Shown here: positions 8,159-15,347 of the stretch, in pieces
How the letters are laid out: each line of letters starts with the position of its first letter
Numbering within the stretch: position 1 is the first letter of the stretch
Assembly: GCA_002307235.1 (NCBI GenBank)
Contig: DBTV01000001.1
Location: 1-58,622, forward strand
DNA length: 58,622 nucleotides
Direction: 5' to 3'
DNA from: Acidobacteriaceae bacterium UBA1307
GTDB lineage: Bacteria > Acidobacteriota > Terriglobia > Terriglobales > Acidobacteriaceae
Position numbers and translations under genes: made by a program
The notes under the pieces: model-generated
The model's database searches: none
The model's input: only the letters and a program-made list of their open reading frames with translations
Told to the model about the DNA's origin: nothing

Positions 8159-8944
8159 CTACTCCATCTCCGCGGCGCGTATGCCGCCCGTTTGCACGGT
8201 GACGATTCCCGTCGCCGTCGCGACGCGCAGAAAACCGTACGCATCGAGTCCTGCCGTTATTCCCTGGCACGCCTGCGGTCCGTGCACGCGCACTCGGCGG
8301 CCGCGCAGCCACGTCGAAGACCGCTCCATGCGCGCCGGAATCGCATGCACGCGCGCCTCGTCGGCGAGCCCTTCGCTCTCTCGTTGCAGCGATTGTAGCA
8401 GGCAAACAAGCACGCTTTGCCTTGGAATCGTACGCCCCGCCGCACCATCAAGCGAGGTCACACTCTGCTGCAAATCCTCGGGAAAGGCGCGTTGATGCAC
8501 GTTGATCCCGATGCCCGCGACGGCAAATTTTTCACCACGCTCGTCCATCCCTGCTTCCACCAGAATGCCGCAGAGCTTGTGGTCGGCGACGAGCACATCA
8601 TTCGGCCAACGCAGATCGGGCACCACTCCGGCCACCGTCCGCATCGCCTCCATCGCCGCCAATCCCGTACACAGCGGCAACAGCGACCAACGATCCACAG
8701 AGGCCTGCGGGCGCAACACCACGCTCACATAAATGCCCTCGCCGTGCGCCGACTCCCAGCGATGATCGCTGCGACCACGGCCCGCGCTCTGCGCATCGGC
8801 AAAGTACACCGAGCCATGCGCGGCGCCCTTGCGCGCGGCCGCCATCGCGTCGTTGTTGGTCGAACCGGTCACCGCGGCAAAGTACAGCTTGCCCGCAAAG
8901 ATCGTCTCCGCCAGCTCCGCTTCGAGCGCGGCAAGGTCATACAT
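8159..8944 (-). CDS. birA: Biotin--[acetyl-CoA-carboxylase] ligase
   Basis: BirA makes biotinyl-AMP and transfers biotin to the carrier protein of acetyl-CoA carboxylase. The 261-residue protein has STNNDA, the biotin-binding AGRGRSDHRWES (GRGR-type loop), LRWPNDVLV, KLCGILVEAG and VAGIGINVHQ, followed by a small C-terminal beta domain. There is no N-terminal winged helix, so this is a group I enzyme without the repressor function of E. coli BirA. The start is taken at ATG 8944 (MYDLAALEAE); the longer frame overlaps nadC and is not family-like. It sits 4 bases after nadC and 4 before coaX. Confidence 0.92.
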   Translation of the reverse strand: MYDLAALEAELAETIFAGKLYFAAVTGSTNNDAMAAARKGAAHGSVYFADAQSAGRGRSDHRWESAHGEGIYVSVVLRPQASVDRWSLLPLCTGLAAMEAMRTVAGVVPDLRWPNDVLVADHKLCGILVEAGMDERGEKFAVAGIGINVHQRAFPEDLQQSVTSLDGAAGRTIPRQSVLVCLLQSLQRESEGLADEARVHAIPARMERSSTWLRGRRVRVHGPQACQGITAGLDAYGFLRVATATGIVTVQTGGIRAAEME

Positions 8945-8948
8945 CGCG

Positions 8949-9845
8949 CTAATTCTCCGCTGTGATCCGCATGGAAATATCGGCCGCCGCCGCCGAATGC
9001 GTAAGCGCGCCGACGCTGATGAAGTCCACGCCCGCCTCGGCATAGGCACGAATCGTCTTCAACTGAATGCCGCCCGAGGCCTCGGCCGGAATCGGCTGCT
9101 TGCCCTCGCTCCAGGCGCGGATGCGCTTGACGGCGGCCTTCACCTGCTTCGGCGTCATGTTGTCGAGCAGCAACGATTCGGCGCCAAACTGCAGCGCGTC
9201 CTCAAGCTCTTCGGTGGTGCGCACTTCCACCTGCACGCGCTGGCCCGGCTTGCGATTTTTGAGCGCGCTCTTGAGCACCTTCTCCACGCCGCCACCAAGC
9301 GCAATGTGATTGTTCTTGACCAGAATTCCCGAGGCAAGATCCATGCGGTGATTCACGCCGCCGCCGCAGGAGACCGCGTATTTTTCGAGCATGCGCAGGC
9401 CGGGCACCGTCTTGCGCGTATCGAGCACGCGTGCGCCCGTGCCCTCGATGGCGTCCACATAGCGACGCGTCTCGGTGGCGATGCCGCTCAGGTGCTGCAT
9501 CAGATTCAGAATCACGCGCTCGCAACTAAGCAACGTCCGCGCGTTGTGTTGCACCACGGCCAGCACCTGCCCGTCATGCACACGCACGCCGTCAAAGATC
9601 TCCGGATGGCTGACGACCTTGAAGCGCACCTGCGCCTGCGGTCGCTTGTCGAGCTTGGCGAAGATCTTCAGGAAGCGATCGATCACGCCGAGCCCGCAGA
9701 CCACCATCTCCTGCCGCGCCAAAATCGATGCCGAGGCACGCAGCGCCGGGTCAATGGTCAGCGTCGTCGTCGCGTCGCGCGTGGCCATGTCCTCCACCAG
9801 CGCCTGCTCCAGCAAAGTATCGATGCGTGTCGTCTTCCAGTCCAT
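8949..9845 (-). CDS. nadC: Nicotinate-nucleotide diphosphorylase (carboxylating), quinolinate phosphoribosyltransferase
   Basis: NadC converts quinolinate and PRPP to nicotinate mononucleotide in de novo NAD synthesis. The 298-residue product carries the expected motifs: LSCERVILNLMQHLSGIAT, DTRKTVPGLRMLEKYAV with substrate-binding Arg and Lys, GGGVNHRMDLASGILVK, KNNHIALGG, VEVRTTEEL, LLLDNMTPKQV and the C-terminal EASGGI and ISVGALTHS. It heads the nadC-birA-coaX operon. No nadA or nadB is in the window. Confidence 0.94.
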   Translation of the reverse strand: MDWKTTRIDTLLEQALVEDMATRDATTTLTIDPALRASASILARQEMVVCGLGVIDRFLKIFAKLDKRPQAQVRFKVVSHPEIFDGVRVHDGQVLAVVQHNARTLLSCERVILNLMQHLSGIATETRRYVDAIEGTGARVLDTRKTVPGLRMLEKYAVSCGGGVNHRMDLASGILVKNNHIALGGGVEKVLKSALKNRKPGQRVQVEVRTTEELEDALQFGAESLLLDNMTPKQVKAAVKRIRAWSEGKQPIPAEASGGIQLKTIRAYAEAGVDFISVGALTHSAAAADISMRITAEN

Positions 9846-9867
9846 GATTCTTCCTTTGAAAGGCCGC

Positions 9868-10076
9868 TCTTAGCTGTTAGCCATGAGCTTCTAGCTATTA
9901 GCTCCTAACTTCTACCTGCCAGCCGAAAGCTAGGAGCATCTGGCTCGTCACGTATTGAAAGGGCACGGCTTCAGCCGTGCCGAAAATCCCAGTAAAATCG
10001 AGGGCTTTAGCCTCTGAGGAAGTTACGCTCCATGCAATTCGTGCAACGTAGGACTTCCCCAGAAGCTAAAAGCTAG
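9868..10076. repeat. Inverted heptanucleotide repeat element in the nadC-valS gap
   Basis: The left arm (about 9868-9940) is a string of degenerate 7-mers of the form GCNNYTA, such as GCTTCTA and GCTATTA. The right arm (10061-10076) has the complementary units AAGC-TAAAAGC-TAG and runs into valS, supplying its TAG stop. A pair of REP-like palindromes lies between the arms (9955-10020). It belongs to the same family as the elements at 18932, 27049, 55225, 56404 and 58494. Confidence 0.7.
9955..10020. repeat. REP-like palindrome pair
   Basis: A perfect 9-bp palindrome, GGCACGGCT and AGCCGTGCC around a 2-base loop (9962-9981), is followed about 20 bases later by a second, weaker one around AGGGCTTTAGCC (10000-10015). 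Paired GC-rich hairpins of this kind are typical of REP/REPIN elements moved by IS200-like RAYT transposases; no such gene is in the window. Confidence 0.5.
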
Positions 10077-12865
10077 TTCTTCGGCAACGCCGCCAGCGCG
10101 GCCTTGGCCTTGTCGAGCAACTGCCCGGTCTCGGCCGCCTGCTTCTTGAGGCCTTCAACCACCGCCGCCGGAGCCTTGGCCAAAAACGCCTCGTTGCCCA
10201 ACTGACGCGCCGCCGCCGCCATGCCCTTTTCGTACTTGGCAATGTCGCGCGTGAGGCGCTCGGTTTCAGCAGCGACGTCGATCTGCTTCTCGTAGACGAC
10301 TGCCGCATCCAACTGCGCCGTCGAGTGCTTCGAAAGGCCCGCCGTGATCTCGCTGACAAACGCGATCTTTTCGACACGCGCCAACCGCTCGACGATGGCG
10401 GAGTTCGCCTCGATCAAAGCCTTGCCCGCCGCATCGATCCGCACCTCGGCAGGAACGGCTTCCTTCTCGGGAACGCCTGCTTCCTTGCGCACCGCGCGCA
10501 GCTCGACGATCAGGCTCTGCACCAATGCCATCGCATCAAGCGCGCTCTGGTCGAGATCGCCCTCGGCCTTGGGATACGTCGTCAGCGCAATCGACTTTGC
10601 CGGCGGATTGCCGTCGTAGACCGCGTGCCAAATCTCCTCGGTCAGGAAAGGCATGAAGGGCGAGAGCAGCCGCAAGGATGCCTCGAAGACCGAAAGCAGC
10701 GTGGTCAGCGCGGCCTGGGTCGCCGCCTTGTCCGCCGTCTCCGTGAAGTCGAGCCGCAGCTTGACGATCTCCAGATACCAATCGCAGAAGCTGCCCCAGA
10801 AGAACTGATAGATCGTGTTCGCCGCGTTGTCGTAGCGATAGTTTTCGAGTTCCTTGTTGACCGTCGCCGCCGTCTGCTGCAACTCGGCCACAATCCAGCG
10901 CGCTTCAAGCGGATCTTTTTCCTCGCTCTTCGGCATGGTGCCAAGGACAGAAGCATCAACCGCAATGCCAAGCTCCGCCGCGCGATCCACATTCATGAAC
11001 AGGAAGCGGGCTGCGTTCCAGATCTTGTTGGCGAAGGCGCGATAGCCCTCGGTGCGCGCGACGTTGAAGGCGATGTCGGTGCCGGGCGAGGCCATCGAGG
11101 CCAGCGTAAAGCGCACCGCATCGGTGCCGTACTGGCCGACGATCTCAATCGGATCGACCACGTTGCCCTTGGTCTTCGACATTTTTTCGCGATTCGCGTC
11201 ACGGACCAGCGCGTGAATGTACACGTCCTTGAACGGAACCGAATCCGCCAGCGAACGCTTGCTGCCATCGGGCATGGGCACGTCGGCGGCAAACCAGCAG
11301 CCGAGCATGATCATGCGCGCAACCCAGAAGAACAGAATGTCGAAGCCGGTGACCAGCAGGCTCGACGGATAAAACGCGTCGAAGTCGCCGCGATTTTCCG
11401 CAGTGATGTTCGGCCAGCCGAAGACCGAGACCGGCAGCAGGCCCGAGCTGAACCAGGTGTCGAGCACATCGGTTTCCTGCGTGATGTTTTTGGACCCGCA
11501 ATGCGAGCAGGCCGTCGGATCGACCTTCGCCACCGTCATCTGATGGCAGTCGGCGCAGTGCCAGACCGGGATGCGATGGCCCCACCACAACTGACGCGAG
11601 ATGCACCAGTCGTGAATGTTGTCCATCCACTCGAAGTAGGTCTTCTTGTAGTTCTCCGGCGTAAAGCGGATGTGGCCTTCGTTGACCGCCTGCTTGGCCT
11701 TGTCGGCCAGCGGCTGAATTTTGATGAACCACTGCGTCGAAAGCCGCGGCTCGACCGTCGTCTTGCACCGGTCGCAGTGGCCGACGGCGTGAACGTGATC
11801 CTTGATGCCGACCAGGAGCCCCTGCTCTTCGAGATCGGCGACGATCTTTTTGCGAGCGACATAGCGGTCGAGGCCCGCGTAGGCACCCTCGACGTTGACG
11901 TGACCGCTGTCGTCCATGATGTTGATCGAGGGCAGGTGATGCCGCTCGCCGAGCGCGAAATCGTTGGGATCGTGCGCCGGGGTCACCTTCACCGCGCCGG
12001 TGCCGAACTCGCGCGTCACCCACTCGTCGCAAACGATGGGAATCTCGCGGCCCACCAAGGGCAGCCGCAGCTTTTTGCCATGCAGATGCGTGTAGCGCTC
12101 GTCGTCGGGATGGATGGCCACGGCGACGTCGCCGAGCAGCGTCTCGGGCCGCGTCGTCGCAATCGTCAGGAACTCGCCGGTATCCTTGCCGTCCTCGCCG
12201 ATGACCGGGTATTTGATCTCCCAGAGGTGGCCCTTCTGCTCCTCGTGAACCACTTCGAGGTCGCTGATGGCCGTCTGGCAGCGCGGACACCAGTTGACGA
12301 TGTAGGCGCCGCGATAGATCAGTCCCTGCTCGTAGAGGCGCACGAAGGCCTCGCGCACGGCCACCGACAGACGCTCGTCCATGGTGAAGTATTCGCGGTC
12401 CCAGTCGACCGAGGCGCCGAGGCGCTTCATCTGGCCGAGAATCGCGCCGCCAAACTCCTTGCGCCAATCCCAGACGCGCTCGACGAAGGCCTCGCGGCCC
12501 AGATCCTGCCGCGTCTTGCCCTCGGCGGCCAGGCGGCGCTCAACCATCATCTGCGTGGCGATGCCGGCATGATCGGTGCCCGGCACCCACAGCGCCTTGC
12601 GGCCGCTCATTCTGCGCCAGCGGGTAAGAATGTCCATCTCCGTCTGGTTGAGCATGTGGCCCATGTGCAGACGGCCGGTAACATTCGGCGGCGGCAGCAG
12701 AATCGTAAAGGGGTGCTGGCCGCACGGGCGGCTGCTCGCTTCGCTCGCGGGCGTATCGCCAGCAACAGGAGCCTTGACGGCGAAAAGATTTTCGCGCACC
12801 CAGTACTCGGCCCAATGGTCTTCAATCGCGGTGGGATCGTATGCTTTCGGCAGATCGTGTGACAT
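10073..12865 (-). CDS. valS: Valyl-tRNA synthetase
   Basis: This is a class I aminoacyl-tRNA synthetase charging tRNA-Val. The 930-residue product has the HIGH-type motif in PPPNVTGRLHMGH, a CP1 editing domain, the KMSKS-type REKMSKTKGNVVDP, an anticodon-binding domain and the C-terminal coiled-coil arm ending LAALPKN, typical of ValS. Start ATG 12865 (MSHDLPKAYDP) is chosen; the frame stays open upstream without homology. A short extra segment, GDTPASEASSRPCGQHP, sits just before the HIGH region. The stop codon is part of the heptamer repeat that follows. Confidence 0.96.
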   Translation of the reverse strand: MSHDLPKAYDPTAIEDHWAEYWVRENLFAVKAPVAGDTPASEASSRPCGQHPFTILLPPPNVTGRLHMGHMLNQTEMDILTRWRRMSGRKALWVPGTDHAGIATQMMVERRLAAEGKTRQDLGREAFVERVWDWRKEFGGAILGQMKRLGASVDWDREYFTMDERLSVAVREAFVRLYEQGLIYRGAYIVNWCPRCQTAISDLEVVHEEQKGHLWEIKYPVIGEDGKDTGEFLTIATTRPETLLGDVAVAIHPDDERYTHLHGKKLRLPLVGREIPIVCDEWVTREFGTGAVKVTPAHDPNDFALGERHHLPSINIMDDSGHVNVEGAYAGLDRYVARKKIVADLEEQGLLVGIKDHVHAVGHCDRCKTTVEPRLSTQWFIKIQPLADKAKQAVNEGHIRFTPENYKKTYFEWMDNIHDWCISRQLWWGHRIPVWHCADCHQMTVAKVDPTACSHCGSKNITQETDVLDTWFSSGLLPVSVFGWPNITAENRGDFDAFYPSSLLVTGFDILFFWVARMIMLGCWFAADVPMPDGSKRSLADSVPFKDVYIHALVRDANREKMSKTKGNVVDPIEIVGQYGTDAVRFTLASMASPGTDIAFNVARTEGYRAFANKIWNAARFLFMNVDRAAELGIAVDASVLGTMPKSEEKDPLEARWIVAELQQTAATVNKELENYRYDNAANTIYQFFWGSFCDWYLEIVKLRLDFTETADKAATQAALTTLLSVFEASLRLLSPFMPFLTEEIWHAVYDGNPPAKSIALTTYPKAEGDLDQSALDAMALVQSLIVELRAVRKEAGVPEKEAVPAEVRIDAAGKALIEANSAIVERLARVEKIAFVSEITAGLSKHSTAQLDAAVVYEKQIDVAAETERLTRDIAKYEKGMAAAARQLGNEAFLAKAPAAVVEGLKKQAAETGQLLDKAKAALAALPKN

Positions 12866-12989
12866 AGTCTTCTTGGGTAAAGCCCCTGGAATGTGGCCGG
12901 AAAGCAGCAAGAATCACGGGGTTTCCAGCAAGGGGGACCACCCTCCACTTTAGCAGATGGCGGCTCATTGCCCTGCGCCCACAATGCAG

Positions 12990-13026
12990 AAAGGCCGCAC
13001 TCCTACTGGAATGCGGCCTTTTGCTT
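12990..13026 (-). terminator. Terminator after the bamD-like gene
   Basis: A stem AAGGCCGCA (from 12991) pairs with TGCGGCCTT (13012-13020) around a 12-base loop, with T-rich flanks on both strands. It ends the minus-strand bamD-like transcript, in the 183-base gap before valS. Apart from this hairpin I see nothing else notable in the gap. Confidence 0.75.
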
Positions 13027-13048
13027 TTGCCTGGTTCTAGAGCAAAGT

Positions 13049-14545
13049 TTAGAAGGGATTCAGCTTGTTCAGGCCCTTCTTCTTCTTGGTCTTGCTCGAC
13101 GACTCCTCGCTCTGGTCGACCTTCGGAGCCTTCTTCTTTTTCTTGCCGTTGTCCACCACAGCCGTATTCTCCTGGACGGAGCCCGGCTTGACCTCGTTGA
13201 CCTGCAGCGGAGCCTCTTCCGGCTTTTCGATGGCCGGCAGCGCGGCGGCATTGCCCGAGCTGACGGGCTTCACCACGGCATTCGGATCGGCATTCGGCGC
13301 GCTGACCACCGTCACGCCCACGCCCGATCCACCGGTCGGCGCACCCATCTCCGGCGCTGCCGAAGGCTGGTCGCTGCGCGGCGGCTCGTTGACGCCGGTC
13401 GCCGTTGCAGGAGCTTCGGCCGCGGCCGGCTTGCCGGCGTTGATCGCCTCCTGGAACAGCTTCAGGTTCTGCTTGGTCACGTCAGGGGCCAGCGTGCGCT
13501 TGGGGTCGGCCAGCGTCGGCTCGCCCACATGCACTGCCTCCACCACCGTCGGCCCGCGCTTGATCAGCCCCAGCGTCTTGTCGGTAAAGTGCAAGGCCTG
13601 ACGGCTGCGCTCCTCGGCATCGCTTTCGGCAATCGCCGTCTGGCTCGGCTCAGGGATGGTGCGGTTCATCGCCACCAGCCGGTCACGCGCGTCTTCCACG
13701 TGCGGAGCCATCGGATAGCGGGTAATCACCTTGCTGTAGGCCGCCGCCGCGCGATCCAGATACATCGCGTTCAACCGCTCCCGGATCGCCGCCGGAAGGT
13801 TCGGCGCAATCGAAACCATGTGCGCCTGGCCGGCATAGGCATCGCCGATACCGAGCAGCACCTGATCGCTCTTTGAATAGAGCGGATAGGTGTCGGCCAC
13901 CGTCTGCAAACGGGCCACTGCGGCGTTGTAGTTGTTGCGGCTCTCGTAGTAGAGGCCGATCTGCGCCTCGCGCTCGGCCATCACTTCCTGCACATCGCGC
14001 AACCGCTGCTTGGCACGCGGCACCAGAGCCGAATCCGGGAACATGTTGATCATATCCCGGTAGTGCTTCTCGGCATTCTGCGCATTGTTGAAGTCGCGAT
14101 CCGGCTTCTCCATCTGCTGGTAGTAGATGTCGGCCACCTTCATCTTGGCCTCGGCCGCCTCGGGCGCCTCGGGGAAGAAGGTGATGAAGTCCGAATACTC
14201 GGCCTCGGCCTGGGTCAGAGCCGCCGTGCCGCCCTCCTTGAACCAGGTATCGCCCACCGACAGCTTGGCGCGCATCCGGTATTCGGAGTCCGGGTAGGTA
14301 TTCAGCAAGGTCTGCAGATCAAGGCGCGCCACGTCGAACCGGCCCTTCTTGAGAGCCTGCATCGCCTTGTCATAGAGCTCCTTATCCGGCTGCTTGGACT
14401 GTACATTGCCCAGCGGATTGGCGCTCAGATCCTCGTTCTTCTTGTGCTTATGCTGTTTGACGCGCTCGCGGGCCGACGCCATCGTCGAACCCATGACCAA
14501 GAACGCCAGCGCTGACACCGCGATCTTCTTCGACAACCGGTTCAT
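13049..14545 (-). CDS. bamD: BamD/ComL-like outer membrane assembly factor with C-terminal extension
   Basis: Residues about 50-300 hold BamD-like tetratricopeptide repeats, with the conserved starts DKELYDKAMQALKKGRFDVA and LQTLLNTYPDSEYRMRAKL. BamD helps BamA insert beta-barrel proteins. The N-terminus MNRLSKKIAVSALAFLVMGSTM is a signal peptide with an ASA-type cleavage site, but there is no lipobox cysteine and I find no Cys in the protein, unlike the usual lipoprotein. The C-terminal ~200 residues are Pro/Ala-rich and end in lysine-rich stretches (KKKKKAPK, KTKKKKG), outside the normal BamD length of about 250-280. Start 14545 has a strong GAGGTGG; the frame extends upstream without support. 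The family call is firm as a TPR periplasmic protein, less so as true BamD. Confidence 0.75.
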   Translation of the reverse strand: MNRLSKKIAVSALAFLVMGSTMASARERVKQHKHKKNEDLSANPLGNVQSKQPDKELYDKAMQALKKGRFDVARLDLQTLLNTYPDSEYRMRAKLSVGDTWFKEGGTAALTQAEAEYSDFITFFPEAPEAAEAKMKVADIYYQQMEKPDRDFNNAQNAEKHYRDMINMFPDSALVPRAKQRLRDVQEVMAEREAQIGLYYESRNNYNAAVARLQTVADTYPLYSKSDQVLLGIGDAYAGQAHMVSIAPNLPAAIRERLNAMYLDRAAAAYSKVITRYPMAPHVEDARDRLVAMNRTIPEPSQTAIAESDAEERSRQALHFTDKTLGLIKRGPTVVEAVHVGEPTLADPKRTLAPDVTKQNLKLFQEAINAGKPAAAEAPATATGVNEPPRSDQPSAAPEMGAPTGGSGVGVTVVSAPNADPNAVVKPVSSGNAAALPAIEKPEEAPLQVNEVKPGSVQENTAVVDNGKKKKKAPKVDQSEESSSKTKKKKGLNKLNPF

Positions 14546-14627
14546 ACCACCTCGTTCGGGCCACGGCCTCCCGGCACAGTTTTCGCCCGTTCCATCTCTT
14601 TGACAAAATTCTATCCTGCCGGAGTCG

Positions 14628-15296
14628 CTATGCGCCCACGGCAGCGCGCGCCGCATCCAGAAGCTGCCGCGCGTCATGTTCGGGGCGTCCGGCGCCGAAG
14701 ACCGCATTGCCGGCTACCAGAAGCTCCGCTCCTGCTTGGACGATGGAAGCCACCGTATCGTGAGCCACGCCGCCGTCCACCTCGATTTTATAGTTGAGCC
14801 CGAGCTCCGTGCGCATCTGTTTGAGCCGCCGCAGCCGATCGAGCGAAAAAGGAATGAATTTCTGGCCGCCAAAGCCCGGATTCACGCTCATGATCAGCAC
14901 ATGGTGCACCATGGGCAGAATCTCGCAGACCATTTCGAGCGGCGTCGCCGGGTTCAGCACCACGCCCGGCTTCATGCCGTGCGAGGCAATCAGCTCCAGC
15001 GAGCGATGCAGATGCGGACAGGTCTCTACGTGCACGCTGAGCCAATCGGCTCCGGCATCGGCAAAGGCCGCCACATAATCATTGGGATTCTCGATCATCA
15101 GATGGCAGTCGAGCGGCAGCTTCGTCACCTTGCGCAGGCTCTTGACCACCGGCGGACCCAGCGTAATGTTGGGCACAAAATGCCCGTCCATCACGTCGAC
15201 ATGAATCACCGTGCCACCGCCGCGCTCGGCGGCGGCAACCTCCTCGGCCAGGTGCGCAAAATCAGCCGAAAGAATCGAGGGAAGCAGTTCCACCAT
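14628..15296 (-). CDS. rpe: Ribulose-phosphate 3-epimerase
   Basis: Rpe interconverts ribulose-5-phosphate and xylulose-5-phosphate in the pentose phosphate pathway. The 222-residue TIM barrel has all family landmarks: LLPSILSADFAHL, the metal-binding HVDVMDGHFVPNITLGP, LPLDCHLMIENP, VLIMSVNPGFGGQKFI and the phosphate-binding EVDGGVAHDT with LVAGNAVFG. The gene lies 51 bases downstream of the TPR-glycosyltransferase gene on the same strand and may share its transcript. Confidence 0.95.
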   Translation of the reverse strand: MVELLPSILSADFAHLAEEVAAAERGGGTVIHVDVMDGHFVPNITLGPPVVKSLRKVTKLPLDCHLMIENPNDYVAAFADAGADWLSVHVETCPHLHRSLELIASHGMKPGVVLNPATPLEMVCEILPMVHHVLIMSVNPGFGGQKFIPFSLDRLRRLKQMRTELGLNYKIEVDGGVAHDTVASIVQAGAELLVAGNAVFGAGRPEHDARQLLDAARAAVGA

Positions 15297-15347
15297 AGGC
15301 TTTTACACCAACTCCTTGCCCGGTCAGTGTATCAGTCGCGCCCCCCT

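Noticed and set aside
10325..12862. An 845-codon open frame opposite valS.
   Set aside because: Mirror frame of a strong gene; no motif, no upstream ribosome site and typical antisense composition.
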